DNA from: Emydura subglobosa
Taxonomy: Eukaryota; Chordata; Testudines; Chelidae
Direction of reading: 5' to 3'
Length of the DNA stretch: 64,000 nt
Assembly (NCBI GenBank): GCA_007922225.1
Contig: ML679961.1
Span: 10,209,882-10,273,881 of the forward strand
This document shows, in pieces, positions 33,424 through 45,870 of this stretch. The notes beneath the pieces were generated by a model that saw only the letters and a list, made by a program, of their open reading frames with translations, was not told where the DNA came from and made no database searches. The stretch's first letter is position 1, and each line of letters begins with the position of its first letter. The position numbers were made by a program, and so were the translations under genes.

Positions 33424-35949
33424 TTGAATTGGCCTGTTCATATTTTGGTTGTAAAATTGTTTTATGGTTAACCTTATAAACATTTAAAATGTCCCTTGCC
33501 TATGGTGATGGGACATATTATTTCATCTGCTGCTGTTTAATATAATTTTGCTGTATAAAAGTTTGGCATTTTAATAATTTAAAATAGCTTTACTTCTATT
33601 TTTAAATTTTATTTTTGTTTTGCTGTAAAAGGTGGTGTTCATTCTGCAGCATTCCCTGTACAAATCCCAAATTGTAACACTTGCATGTCCCACTCGCTGG
33701 TGTGAGATGGACAAATCTTGTTAATCTAGAACTATACACTTCTTCCTAGTGCCTTTTCAATGAGATCCTTTTATGATTCCATGTCCCAAGTCCGTACTTC
33801 CACAAGGCAGCCTTGTGGTTCATGTTCCACCAAGGACAATCCATCCAGACAGAAAAAAAATGCCTTTAGCCTTCATTTCTTTGTCAGGGTTTCTGGCATA
33901 AACATAGGGTGTAACTGTCTCTTCCCTAGCTGTCTTCAGTATAAATTCCTCAGGTTCCACATGCATTCTGCAGCATTTGTTCTACTTAGCATATACCTCA
34001 TCTGTGAGAGCAGACTCCACCCTGTTCTGTTGAACTTTGACTGTTAGCTAGAAATCTTTTGTCATGAAGGAGGCTATGAAATCAGACTTTCAGAAAATGT
34101 ACATCGTTGTCTCAAGGTCACAAGTTTTAACACTTGGCAGTTGGGATTAACAGTGGTAGAGCCCTAGATTTTGAGACCTTTTGCAGTCCTAGAACCAGGG
34201 TCCAACCATAATTTTTTGGGCCCAATACAAACTTGTAACACGGGCCACCTCCCACACACATACCACAATCCCTCATCCCATACATACAATCTCATGAGCC
34301 ATGAAAAATGTTTTCCTCATTGTAATGGGGTTGCAGCTGCGGCCTCCGGGCCCCAGTAAAGTGTATCCTTTTTTCCCCCCATGTGGGGGCCCTGCCTAGG
34401 ACTACAATATGCGTCACACTCCTGAAATAGTAACTCTTCGGGCAAGCTACACGTGTCGTCTTCCCATGAGAGTTAATGGACTGTAGTCATAAAAGTTCCA
34501 AGGCACCTCCATACTGAGCTTCTTCACATTCCTCCTTTGCCATTATAATCTAGATGTGGGAGTTGATGTCCCCCCACCTTGCCCAAGCACATACGCCTGT
34601 ACTAAATGGGTGTAAAATACTACTGCTAAAAACCCAGTAGCATTTGCACACTCACCTTACCATGGTGTAAATAGCTGCTTAAGGTGCAAGACTATGGAGT
34701 TTCAGGCCTGTGATTTTCAGCCGCAGGGGTATCCCTTGAAACACCATGTCCAAACTCTTCTGTTCCCATCAGGCTTGGATATGCACAAGAAATGTTGCAA
34801 GAAGGGAAATAGTCTTACCAGTAAAACTAACTTCCAGAAGTTGGTTTGTATGAATCCAGATACTCTCCTACTAACAGTAGTTGGAATTAGAGGGAGTTCA
34901 CTCCTTCCAGCTCCCTTCACTTCTCTGGAATAAATTAAACCGAGGAAAAGCAGTTTTTCTGAATTAATGAAATTTGTTCTGTGCCCCTGTTACATACATA
35001 CAAAGGAATTGGCAGAAAGTGCATCTTAAAACAGAAAACAAATTTGTCCCTTTATTTCCTGATTTAAATGACCATCCAATCAGATCTGTGTGTCAGTTCT
35101 TTTGCATATCCCTCAAGAAAAGTCAGCAATAATGTGTTCCATTAGTAATATATTTACCAGTTACTCCATCAGTTTCATTTGAATGAATCAAAGCTGTTTG
35201 AAGCACATCTCGACTCAAAGTATTTTTCCAGTCTGTCTTTTTGCTTAGTCTCTGCTTGTCAGTTCTTGTATGCTGCAGCGCTAACATTCTCCCTTTTTTC
35301 AGGCAGCTGTTTGGAAAAAGGGCTAAAGTCTACACCGGGTATTCAGTGTTAAGTTTTCTGTTCTTGAATTATGGTCCAAATTAAGCAAAATCTTTAGTAC
35401 AGTAATGCATAGTAATCATGACTTTGTTTTTAATTCTGAAGTATGGTACCTTTGTGCCTCAGAGTGGCCTGGCGTAGATGGTTAGAGAAGAAATTCTTCA
35501 GGGCGTGGGTGGAAAGAAGGAGAAAGCCATTGACAAAAGACTGGCTCTGTAAGGAGCAACGAACCAATTCTGATGCAAAACATGACATAAACGTGATCGT
35601 AGCCATTTTGATATTCATGCATCTCCTGGTTTTTCCGAACTTGTTTAACTTATTGCATAGTCAAAAAAATGAAGAGAATCTTTTTTTCTGGACAAGTTTG
35701 ACAATGGTTGATCTTCACTTCATTAAGAAAATCTTGACTCTCTTGTTGCTGCTTTAAGGGGTGGGTGGGATTTTTTTTATTTTTTTTTTGGGGGGGGGGA
35801 AGGGGGGGAAACACTCTTTATTCCTGGCTCTGGAATTTGGGAATCCTGTTTTAGAATATGGCCAGAAAGCAGAGGGGAGGTGCAGGTGGGATGTTGCCTA
35901 ATCTTCATGCATTAAATAACTCACTATTTTTGAGAGAGTACATAGTGTC

Positions 35950-35957
35950 TGTATATA
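35950..35957 (+). promoter_or_regulatory. Pumilio-type site TGTATATA
   Basis: Second exact TGTATATA in the putative 3' UTR. Functional use is inferred only from the motif and position. Confidence 0.35.
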
Positions 35958-37871
35958 ATTATTTTATATATTTACACAAACACATACACAAATAGCCAAA
36001 ACATGACTATAGGTTTGAGCTTTGATAGCTGTTTGGGGCTATTGCAGCAGCTAAGTTAGTTCCTTGCCCACAATTTTTTAAAGGCTTAAGCATACTATAG
36101 GAAATGGAACTTCCATAAAATAGAAGAGAGAGAGAAATCCATCTTTATCTCTGATGCTGTGATAGCCTTGACATTAAATTCCTAGTGCAAAAGAGCAGCC
36201 AAAACGAATTCATCATCTGGTCATCATCATTGCTAATGGAAGGAACTGAAATGCATTCCAGCTTGGTAACAAAGCTGTCTCTGATACAGAGCTGCTCTGC
36301 TCTGGCTCCTACTTATATCAAAGGTGAGAGCTGCAAATGGCATTTTAAAACAAGATTTGTGCCCCTCTTAATTCTCTCCGATTGTTACAAAGGATTGAGA
36401 GGATTTACTCCATATGAGCAATGTCAAGTCTTGTCTTCCCCAATTTTGTGGATGACTTCTTGTCTCAGATGCCATACGGGAGCTCTCATCCCTAAATTGA
36501 AGTACAGAGATGTTGAAACTAAAACACTTAGAGAAAAGAAAGTCATTCTTAGGCACTTGAGTTAGAGATGTTAACAAAGCCAAATAGTTTTTGAAATATT
36601 CTGGCTAAAAATCTCTTCCACACTCATGCTCAGTTACAGTTTGTGGTATTTTAATTTCTTGTTTTCTATTCATATAGTTGTAGGGTAGACATTGCAAGAA
36701 TACCAGTGTGTTTGGGGAGGGTGTGGTGTTTTAAAAAACAAACCCTTTCAGGATGACTTCATCACAAAGGTGGGAGGGCACAGACGTTCTCTCTTTTGCC
36801 GATTATCTTTAATTCCCATTTATAATTGTTTGCATTATAATCAGTCCCCAAAGCTGGCACTAGGAAAAGCGAAGGGTAACCCTGTTCATTCAGGATCGAC
36901 TTCTGCCTTCCTTATGCAAACAAAACTCCTACCCAGATTCTATGATCTTTATGCAAGCAAAACTCCCACTGACTTCAGCATTAGTTTTGTTCTTGTAAAG
37001 ACCCCAGTATCTGGCCTTCTGTTCCTGACTCATGGATGGGGAGGGGGAGGGTGTTATAATTTTATTTTCAGTGCTAGTTAGAGGAAGACAAGCATCTTTG
37101 TTTTAGCTAACAGCAGAGCAGAAGTATAAATTGCTGGGACAACCAAACAGAAGTTACTTTGAAGAAAACAGTGGCTCTCAAATCACTTTATTTTTAACAG
37201 GGCATATTTATACTTTCCAGATGGGCTGTTAACGTTCACCAAGTTCCTTGGGTTCCTTTTATCTGCACCGTGGGCAACTGATGGATAAAGATGTGCATTG
37301 TGTTCCACTTCCATCAAACACACTGTTCATAGGTGTCCTTTCATGGGCTCTTGTCTTGTAACACAGCTGTAAGAAAAGTCTCTCATTTGAACAGCAAGCC
37401 CACTATCAAGGGGAAGTGGCTATGTTTACCTTATTCTTAACAGTGTTACCAGTTGTTAAATTTTCAGGATATATTTGTAAAAACCAATCTTTTATATGCC
37501 ATGTTAAATGGATTCAAAAATTATTTCTTCACTGTTGTACCTGTGGAAGTACAAACCATTTTACAGGGGGGAAAAAACTTAAAAAAATATTAAAATGCTA
37601 TCTCAATATTGACTATGACTCCTTTAATTATTTTTCCCTCCAGGTTGTCAATGGAATATATCTTTCAGTTGCAAAAAAGTTACTAAAGTCAACATTAGAA
37701 ACCTGAACACGCTGGCTGAGAACTTCTGTGCAGACAAGTTAATGGGGTGTATTCAGTGTGAATGCTCTGAAATTTCAGTTAATCTTCCTCCCTCCCCCCC
37801 CTTAATTTAAATTGAACTTTTCTTGTTCTTTCAATGCCAGTTGCCTTCTTGTGGTGTTAACATCATTGCTA

Positions 37872-37877
37872 AATAAA
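37872..37877 (+). terminator. PELI2: Candidate PELI2 poly(A) signal
   Basis: AATAAA in the context GCTAAATAAAAGCAATTTCC, with T/GT-rich sequence within 30-60 bp downstream. Alternatives are AATAAA at 34929-34934 and 38235-38240. Confidence 0.45.
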
Positions 37878-37900
37878 AGCAATTTCCAGGAATAACATGC

Positions 37901-39435
37901 TTTGTGACTTTTAAAATTAATTCCCTTAATGGCAATTTTAATGTTTGTTTACATCTCTGTATTTGTCCCTTTTTTTGTTATGCACACACTGAATACATAA
38001 GCTTCATTTTGTAAATGACCTAAGAATGGTTGCCTGTGTGTGTTTGTTTTTGTTTGAGGAGTGTGGGGGTGTTAAAGAGAATCATGGCAAGGGGAAATAA
38101 GAAAACCTGCAACTTCCTTTCAGCATGGCAGTATGACATTTGCTACCAGGCTTCTTTATAATGGAGAACTATTTTAAATAATTTTTCAGGAAGTCTGATT
38201 CTCTGGAAAAAAACACAAGTTTGGATTATCTGTAAATAAATGGCTCTATCTTTAACTTATGGTTAACACCAGTACACATGGGGAAACAGCTCTCAGTTTT
38301 CTGCCTTTAAACTAGTCATGTGCAGGTAGCCGCTTCATTTGTACTGTTCTCTTTCAAATGCTTCCTTAAAAACCCACTCCTAGGAATCTTTCTTCTCCAC
38401 AACCACCCCTGATCTGACCTGTTCTGTGACTTGTCTCTTCTACTTAAGCTTTGATCTTGCAAATACTTATGCATGTGAGTAACATTAAGTACATGCATAG
38501 TCACATACTGGTGTGCATATGTTACATATGTGTACAACAATAGGAAGGATTGTGACCTTTGAAAAGTTTGAGGCATTCTTAGGCAGGATTCAGGAAGGTA
38601 TTTTAGGCACATGCTTAGGTCTAGTCATTTTCAGGATAACACTTAAGTATACATTTGAGACTTACACACATGTAACTTCATTCACTTCAGTGCAATTTAA
38701 GTACGGGCATAAAGTTAAGTACACGCTTATATGCTGGTCCAATTAATGATGCTTGCCTGAATTGGGACCTTTGTCTGTACAGCGTCTTGAAAAATATAAC
38801 TGTGCAACATACATTATACATTAGCAACCCAAGCCTACTCAAGCAGGAGCTCAGTGTGTACCAACAGTAGCACTACTTGCCTTAAAACTGCGGGAGGAAG
38901 GAATCCAGCAGAGGTGAAAAATAGCTCTGCTGGGCCAAACTGATTGAGGAGAGTCTGTCAGTCTGTTTACAATCTTGGTACTGGGTGAGGAGGAATATTT
39001 TTGTTGTTGTTGTTCTCTGCTGTGGGGGAAGAGGCAGGGAGAGGTGATGCTAGGAGCCAGGACTGAGGTGGGGACGGAAAAAAGGAAGGCACTAGTGCAA
39101 AATAAAAATAACCTAGAACATCTGCAGCATCGTTGCCATCTGCTGCAGGCCTATAAAGAGTAGCATGTGAATTGGATACTTAGTTGTCTTGCAGATCCTG
39201 CTGTGCATTGTTAGAACCACACTGTCTGCCTCTTATGGAGGCATACTCAATGTGGGTACATTTGGGGGGTGGAGGATGCAAATTATATGGATCTTAATTC
39301 AAATTCTGAGGCATCGTAGGGTTTATTTTATAGAATTGAAGGGCTGCTAGTCCAGCTGTGAATGCTTTCCCCTCAAGAGTCATTTGGTATAAAACAAAGC
39401 ACCACAGCGGCTGATAGCAGTAGAGAGGAGACGGG
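37901..39435. other. Downstream flank, repeat fragments
   Basis: About 38340-38380 (TTTCAAATGCTTCCTTAAAA and CCACTCC) is the reverse complement of the segment at about 56300-56330, so it is probably a plus-strand L2-like LINE remnant. About 38450-38770 resembles the dispersed 'aagttaagtacacgctta' repeat noted at 3010. No gene recognised. Confidence 0.45.
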
Positions 39436-39727
39436 GGGTATGTCTTCACTTACGGCGGCAAATTTGGCGCTGCCGGATAGGTTCTCCGGGATCTATTCAG
39501 CAGAAGTGAAGACCCGCTCAATTGATCTGGAAGTTGATTCAATAAATCCACCCTCAGAAAAAGTAACGCTACGTCGACGGGAAGGCATTTCATGTCAGCG
39601 CAGCATAATGGGGATGCCATGCTAATTAGAATTTAGGAAGGCGATGGGAGATACGCAAGCTACTCTGTGTAGCTTGTGTATCTCCTGTCGACTGCTACTC
39701 AATTTTGCAGTAAGTGTAGACGCGGCC
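39436..39727. mobile_element. Miniature element of the GTCTACAC family
   Basis: Left end GGGTATGTCTTCACTTACGG, right end TAAGTGTAGACGCGGCC. It contains the GGGAGATACGCAAGCTAC hairpin at 39646-39663, paired with GTAGCTTGTGTATCTCC at 39669-39685, and a GAAGACCCGCTCAATTGAT block also present (as GTAGACCCGCTTAATTGAT) in the copy at 16690. The frame at 39362-39625 is a by-product. Confidence 0.75.
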
Positions 39728-40033
39728 AGATGTGCTTAGATGCAGGAAGATGCATACACGGTGGTGCTTACTGTTTCTAAAAATCTTCCAATTGAGACTT
39801 AAAGTTTTAAAAGGGGCTTTACAAAAAGTCACACTTCCGAAGAGAACACACTTCCACCCCCCAAAACTGACTATTTAAAAAAAAAACAAAACCTCCAATT
39901 AATCTCACACATACACAAAATTCCTCTTGGGCTAGAGATCACACATGAGAAATTTCAGATGGAAAGGAGCTTGTTTGCAAATGCAAAGTGAATTCACTCT
40001 TGGCTGTGTAAGGGAAAGTGATTAACAACACTG

Positions 40034-40134
40034 ACCTTGAAGAACAGCTCTGTGGAGCTCAGAAGCTTGTGTTTTACCAAAAGAAGTTAATCCAATAAAA
40101 GATACCACCTCCCCCCTCTTATCGCTAACAGTTC
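40034..40134. mobile_element. Half copy of the long-inverted-repeat element
   Basis: GAACAGCTCTGTGGAGCTCA, then CAAAAGAAGTTAATCCAATA and AAAGATACCACCTCC match the right half of the element at 4437-4863. The left half is not present nearby. Confidence 0.6.
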
Positions 40135-42827
40135 CTAACACAGTGAGAGGGACAGAGCCTGTGAAGCTCAGTGATGTCCTGTCCAAATCTCGATGGGGGG
40201 CAGTTACAGTCTGTCTTCTTGCTCCTTACCCTCTTCCCCCTCCCCCCTTGAATTGCATGTGGCATTCTTCACTTCCTTTCGTACACTCACTCCTGCCTCG
40301 ACTTACATCGCTATAGCATTTCACCTGACAGATGACTGTATTTCAGCAATGATGAAATATTTCTCTGCATAGTTTCCACAGTGCTGGGAGACCAAAAATT
40401 ACTTAGTCCCCTAAGGGTATCGCTATATTAATATAAGAAGTTGCTTCTTCTCAAACAAGTCCCACCCAGGAACCCTTCTCTCCAGAGGTGAATGGCTAGT
40501 GAGCTAAACCACAGCTCTCCTGGGTGCTCTGATGGGAGGAAAGCTGATTTGGCAGCTACAACCACATTGCTATTGTTGCTCTCAATGTCCACAGATCCAG
40601 TTCTCTGATTGATGTGCGGTTTGTGTTACCGTAATCTTGATGAGGGTTGAAGTCGTTTGCTAAGACTCTGTCCCCTGCATGCTAAATATTTTAGAGCTAT
40701 GTTATGAGCAGGTTTTCAAGGTAGATAAAAGCATGCCATGCGGTTCTAATCCTGCATTCCTCACCCACACCTGATGGCAAGGTTGGGTTCAAGCAGACAG
40801 CAGAAGGAAGCCTAGTAAACAGACCCGCAGTGAAGACACTCGCAGCGCCAGTAGGACAGCACTGTGTTGCTCCGCTGTGATGCTTGTCCTTGGTCAGGCT
40901 GCGAGGGTGCATTTTGTTGTACAGGGGTAGGCAACCTACACAATCTCCCAAAAAGGTGAGTCTCAGTAGCTTTACGCGATGGGTGTGTATTTCCACCTCC
41001 CTACCTCGGGACAGTGCAAATTCTGGCTTGCCCAAGGTGCCATTTGACTAAAGGGTGGACTGGATACCAGTGCTGGGGGGGTTACTACAGTGTACAGCTA
41101 AACATGGAGAGCAGGTAATCTGTAGAAGCACACTGCCCTTAGTGTGTGGGCTGAAACTAACCGTGACTCTGTCTAAGGGACACAGGAATGCAGCTGTTCA
41201 ATGATGGTGCAGCAAACAACCGGCATCCCCCACACTGCCCCCCCTGGCCAAATGATCACTTCGTTTGGTGTGAAATTGCCCTGCGGTGATAGTGGCATTT
41301 TTCTAGCTGTCTTTGCTTTATTGCCCCAGCATGAAATCCCCCAGCAGCTGTGAATCTGCAGCTCTTTAAAGGGAAGAGGGAAAACTTCAAAAGTGGGGGG
41401 GAGGGGAGGGAACAAATGGGGCAGGAGCAGCAACTTCTTTTGTGTGGGGAAAGCAAGGAGTGCAGCCCCCCAGAGTGCGAGTTGGCCAGTAAGCTGCAGC
41501 ACGGTGCTGGTTGAAGTGCACCAGTGGGGATGGAAAGTCACCTCCACGACACGCGGCTCTATTCTTACCAGCGTGCTCCACGTCCTTGGTATCGCACTGG
41601 GACCCCTCACTGGGGAGGGAAAGCGCTTCCAGACTGCCCCAGACTATGCCCTCATTCCTCTGAGCGTGCATCCATCCCCCTTTCCTCTGAAGCCTGTGAG
41701 AGAGAATTTGCCATGTCCAGGCAAAAATTGCCCTCCAGAGACGTGCGCCACTGGGGTGTAACTGGCAGCTGGGGCAGAGCTAAGAGTGATTGCAGTACTG
41801 GACTGAGAGCCCGGGGAGAGTCAGTAGTAACTCAATTATCCAGTGGGCATTTTCCTAGGGCGCCAGGGCTAATAGTGTTCTTGCAGCGAGGGGGGGGGCA
41901 CCCCACTTTGTTCTAAAGACCAGTTGTTTAAAGTGCTCCGTGTCTTAGTCTCCAGTCTGTCACCGCGGGTTGCCAGGAGTGGGCAGCACGTGGGCTGGCT
42001 ATGGGTGTCCTCTCGCCACGACGCCTGGCACTGAAACAAACCCAGCTCTCTGCTCCAGAGCTGTGGGGGTCCCTCGTGCCGGTCAGAACCAGGGCGGGTG
42101 AAGAGCCTGTTGCAAAGAGTTTGGGCTCCGGTGGGTGGGGGAGCGCAGCCCTGCTAACACGGCTCTTCGGATAGCAACTCTCAGCCAGGATTGCTGGGGG
42201 AACCGCAGGCCCTGGGGATTCCCCGATGTGCTGCTTCCCCTGATCATCATCCTCCCACCAGAGTCTGTCAGCAGCAGCACAGAGATTCCTTCAACCCTGA
42301 GACTGAAGCCCAGCCAGGTGCATGCAAGGTGGGGCAGCGGGACGGGTTCAGGCTCAGAGACTGGGGAAGGATTTGGGCCAAATGGCAAGACTAAAATTAC
42401 AGATCAGCTCAGCTGGGTGGTCAAGAACAGCTGCCGCCTCTGCTCTAGCTCCGTAGCTTGTCTCCTCCCCTCCCTTGTGCTCCCCCAGCACACCCCTCCA
42501 ATGAGTAGAAAGGGAAAGGAGGGTGACTGGATGAAATGGCTGCATTTTTTCTTATGAGAGTCCAGAGGGTGGGGTGCTGGACGGAGTTACTAGATCCTTT
42601 GTAAAGACAAAGTACAACCCGCTGGTGCTTTGTGAGTGACTATAATTGAATTACATGTACCTGTTTTTACGCCAGGATCCCAACCTATTCCTGAATCTCA
42701 TCTCCCTGACAAACAGACCCACAGTCTGTTGCCTGCAGCACCGCTGCCCTGCTGTGTAATCCTGGGCAACAGCCTCCTCCCTTCCCCCCGCTACGCTTCC
42801 CCCTCCTACCATTCGTCGCTCTTCTCT
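40135..42827. other. Intergenic sequence, GC content rising; nothing recognised
   Basis: From about 41 kb the DNA becomes richer in G and C, with G-runs. Several overlapping frames on both strands (for example 41173-41610 minus and 42135-42557 plus) are open because of composition; none shows a domain, start context or splice pattern. Confidence 0.4.
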
Positions 42828-42962
42828 ATTTGGATTGTAAGCTCTTTGGGCAGGGCCTGTCTCTTACGGGGCCGAGCACAATAGGACCTTGATCTCCGTT
42901 GGGGCCTGGAGGCCCCAGTGTGACAATAGTAATAGTAAGAATGTGATCCAGCCAGTGGCTTT
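42828..42962 (+). mobile_element. L2-like LINE 3' tail, plus orientation
   Basis: ATTGTAAGCTCTTTGGGCAG, then GGCCTGTCTCTTACGGGGCC, GAGCACAATAGGACCTTGAT and TTGGGGCCTGGAGGCCCCAG, ending in AATAGTAATAGTAAGAATG. This is the sense strand of the tails seen in minus orientation elsewhere, with an AATR-type terminal repeat. Confidence 0.7.
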
Positions 42963-43057
42963 GTGCCGAAACGATACAGCTGCCCTCTGATGTACGTGTA
43001 ATATAAGCCATAAAGCTGAAGAAGAGAGAAGTCGGAAGGAAAGTGCCACAAGCCTGA

Positions 43058-43175
43058 GAGGCGAGAGGACCCGAGATCTAATGTTGCTCTGCCCCTGACC
43101 TAGGCTTAGGCAAGTACTTCCCCTTTATGCTGTTTCCCCGTCTGTATAATGGGCACAACATTTACCTCGGGCCGG
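43058..43175 (+). mobile_element. SINE fragment (CORE/MIR or tRNA-SINE type)
   Basis: GCTCTGCCCCTGACCTAGGC, then TTAGGCAAGTACTTCCCCTT, TTCCCCGTCTGTATAATGGG. This is the 'ggcaagtcac... cccatctgtaaaatggg' segment common to MIR-like and turtle tRNA-derived SINEs. Ends not defined. Confidence 0.45.
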
Positions 43176-44224
43176 CGGAAACGGTTCTGTTGGAACTGTT
43201 GTTTGACGGAAAATTGGCTTTTTGCGCTGAAACTTTCTCACCAGGGTCGGCTGTCCCTGGCGCGGTCTGACAAAAACCTATTTGTGTCTATTTTCTTTGA
43301 AACGTTGCCTTTCCACTCGCTCTATGTCGACGGCCTTCCGTCTCTCCCTGGCGTCCTTTGAGCTTTATTAGTCAGTGACTGTGCAGCCTGGTGCTTTGAT
43401 CCTATGCAATGCCAAGGGTTAAACTCCTGTTCCTCCTGCCGGTTCAGGAGTTTGTGTAATCCACGCGCATGGTGAGCGGGCTCTGAGGGCTGTTCTCCTC
43501 ACTCAGGGCTAGCGGGCCGGGCTGCTGGCTAGCGCTCTGGGAGGGAACTTGGGTTTGATCTCTCACTCGTCAGGCCAGCAGCGGGGCGCACGGTGCCATC
43601 ACTCACTATCCTTTGTCCAGCTTCGAAGCATCACTCCTGGTCTAGTGCTCCTTGGTTGAGGAAGCTCATTGTGATGTGGGTGGGGGGTTGTGTTCTCCAT
43701 TGAAAGGAAAGTGGGAGGAGGGGTATTAGGTGTTGGATTAGTAGCAGCTGCGGTTTTGAGTTCACGAATCTGAATGGCTCCAGACAGCCAGAAGCCTCCA
43801 GAGGGCAAAAATTGCCTTCTGCATTTGAAAAACGTCCTCCCACTCCCAGAGGTGTGTAATCCAGATGTGCTAAACCTGCCTTCATTCTGCCTGTGCCTCT
43901 GCGTGGTCCACAGTCAGCACGATCCAGCGTTTAGGTGGCTAACGCCCATTGATTTCCCAGTGCCGCCTCGCTGATTGCAACGGACCTTGAGAACGCGCGT
44001 AAGTGCTTCGATGCACACAGGCCTAAGACTGTCATAACTCATTAGTCCTCCATTGCCTTTGAACATCCCCTATTCATTTCCGTGTCTTGCCACTAGCTTT
44101 ATAGACTCATGAACTGGTGAGAAGATGAAATCTTAGAGGGCACTTGGCGAAAGCTGCTGAGCTGGGGCAGGTTACCGGGAGGGCAGAACGTCCAGGTTCT
44201 GCAGACGGGCTAGAACTGTGCTGC
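43176..44224. other. Intergenic sequence, nothing firm
   Basis: No gene recognised. About 43500-43570 (GGCTAGCGCTCTGGGAGGGA, then TTGGGTTTGATCTCTCACTC) could be a degenerate tRNA-type SINE head. Confidence 0.35.
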
Positions 44225-44590
44225 TTACACACTTCTTGTCTGGTGTAGAATTGGTTGAAATTTTTTAACCAACTTTTTCCCCCCCCCGGACAAAATACGG
44301 TTTTGCTGAAATCAACGTATTTGTGGAGAAACGTCCGATTGCGATTAAAAAAAAAACGTTTGTGAAATTTTGCAAAAAAAAAAAAAAAACGTTTGAGGTG
44401 GAAATGTCAAAACGAAAATGGGCGCCGAGTTGAAATGTTGATTCAATTTTGACGCATTTCAACTTGGCGACCATTTTTGTTTTGACATTTCCACCTGTAA
44501 CGTTGTTTTGAAACTTTTCATGCAATGAACACTTTTGATATTTCAACATGTTTGTCCCACGCCGGGACAAAACGAAATGAGAAAAATATC
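44225..44590. mobile_element. Fold-back element with 42-bp central hairpin
   Basis: The arm 44396-44437 pairs with 44455-44496 at 39 of 42 positions around a 17-nt loop. Outside the hairpin, A-rich tracts and CGTTTG motifs occur on both sides, and the outer sequence begins TTGAAATTTTTTAACC. A diverged relative seems to lie at about 53060-53220. The frame at 44265-44570 (minus) is a by-product. Confidence 0.65.
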
Positions 44591-45059
44591 AGAATTTCTG
44601 TTCTCCATCCAACTCCAGACTTGTCAAAGGTTCAGGTAATGTGATTCCACGGTAACTTTGTCAGTTTCAAAGAGTTTGAACCAACCTAGGAAGGCATGGC
44701 TGGCGCACTTGTCACAGCAAATCATGCTGGGAATTTCTATTACAGGCTTGTGTTGTTGACAAAAGCTTAATGATGGTAAATGAAAACCAGCTAGGAACTA
44801 ACTATAGATGATGTGTATGCATTTGAATGCTTTTGTAAACCTAGAATATATAACATTCCAATTTTTAAATGAAGAATACACGTCATGAGATAGTTGAAGG
44901 GACAGATTTTCAGCTGGTGCACATTAGTGCAGATCCATTGAATTCAATGCAATAATGCTGGCTCTGTTTAGGTTTAAGAACTCCTATAATTCCATCAAAA
45001 CTGCTATGAAACACAGTACTATTTAGCTGAGAAGAATGAGAAATTATTGGCTTAATTAT
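44591..45059. other. Intergenic, dispersed repeat hint
   Basis: About 44900-44965 (GACAGATTTTCAGCTGGTGC, then CCATTGAATTCAATGCAATA) is another copy of the palindromic-centre repeat also seen at 30770 and 60570. No gene. Confidence 0.4.
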
Positions 45060-45145
45060 TATTTGTACCTCGGTAGCACCTCCAAGAGCATTAGTCATGG
45101 ACCAGAACTCTATTGTGCTAGGTGCTGTACGTACACACAACAAAA
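45060..45145 (-). mobile_element. L2-like LINE 3' tail
   Basis: GGTAGCACCTCCAAGAGCAT, then AGTCATGGACCAGAACTCTA and TTGTGCTAGGTGCTGTACGT. Confidence 0.7.
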
Positions 45146-45741
45146 AAATGGCCCTTTTCCTTTTATATTTCAGACTATGTGCCTGCCCCATTACAAATTT
45201 TATCTGAAAGGCATGTGCATCTGTCTCTAAAGTGAACACATTGAGCTGAAAACAAAGAGAGTGGACTGACACCATAGTCCTGGGTCAAGTGAAGCAATAC
45301 TTTTACTACCCATACTTCTCTGATAGTCCCCAATTCCTGCAGACTGTCCAGCGGCATTTAAACAACAGTTTCTAGCCCTTGTGTTCGCAAAGATATTCTT
45401 CCAAACAGGATGTGGCATTGGCATGTTCTCAAATCTTCAGACACTGCTGAGAGGTGAATCTCAATGGAGTGTTGAGATTTAAATAGTCATTATTAGGAGT
45501 CAGAGTGAACGCCGAGCCCTGTCATTTCACCACAAACATCCAGCAGTTCTAGGACTGTGGCCAGAGGTGGGCCAAATACGACAACCTTCCCCCAACACCC
45601 CCCCCCCCCGCCTTTCCTGTTGTGAGTACTGGTGTGGCTCAAATTCAGAGTACTCTGATTGCAAAGTGGTTGCTTATGTAGCTGCTATTTTGAGACTCCA
45701 CATTCATTCGAAATAATGTTCATGATGTGTTATGTGTATGA

Positions 45742-45870
45742 TGTAGCACCTATGTATCATGCCCCAAGTTGGGAGCCCAGTGTGCTAGGAGCTGTACAGG
45801 CACATGATGAAAGGAGAGGCCCTGCTGCAAAGATTTTAAAATCTAAACACATGACAAGATGTAACAGGTG
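45742..45870 (-). mobile_element. L2-like LINE 3' tail
   Basis: GTAGCACCTATGTATCATGC, CCCAAGTTGGGAGCCCAGTG, TGCTAGGAGCTGTACAGGCA, and GGCCCTGCTGCAAAGATTTT. It may extend further right into LINE coding sequence, as the copy at 56048 does, but I could not read that here. Confidence 0.65.

Larger units (their letters stand above)
31928..37900 (+). other. PELI2: Probable PELI2 3' UTR
   Basis: From the stop codon onward there is no coding sequence, and several poly(A) signals lie in line: AATAAA at 34929, at 37872 and at 38235. The 37872 signal is followed by a TTTGTGACTTTT stretch and, further down, GTGTGTGTTTGTTTTTG, a plausible downstream element. TGTATATA (Pumilio-type) sites lie at 33416 and 35950. 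AT-rich islands with ATTTA are common from 32200 to 33600. The only repeat hint is a direct repeat at 36911-36969. Which signal is used, and whether the UTR is continuous, cannot be decided from sequence alone. The frame at 35443-35757 has no recognisable domain. Confidence 0.45.

Noticed and set aside
35443..35757. 104-codon frame with hydrophobic C-terminus as a small membrane protein
   Set aside because: Lies within the probable 3' UTR, has no splice or domain support, and the hydrophobic end derives from a T-rich tract.
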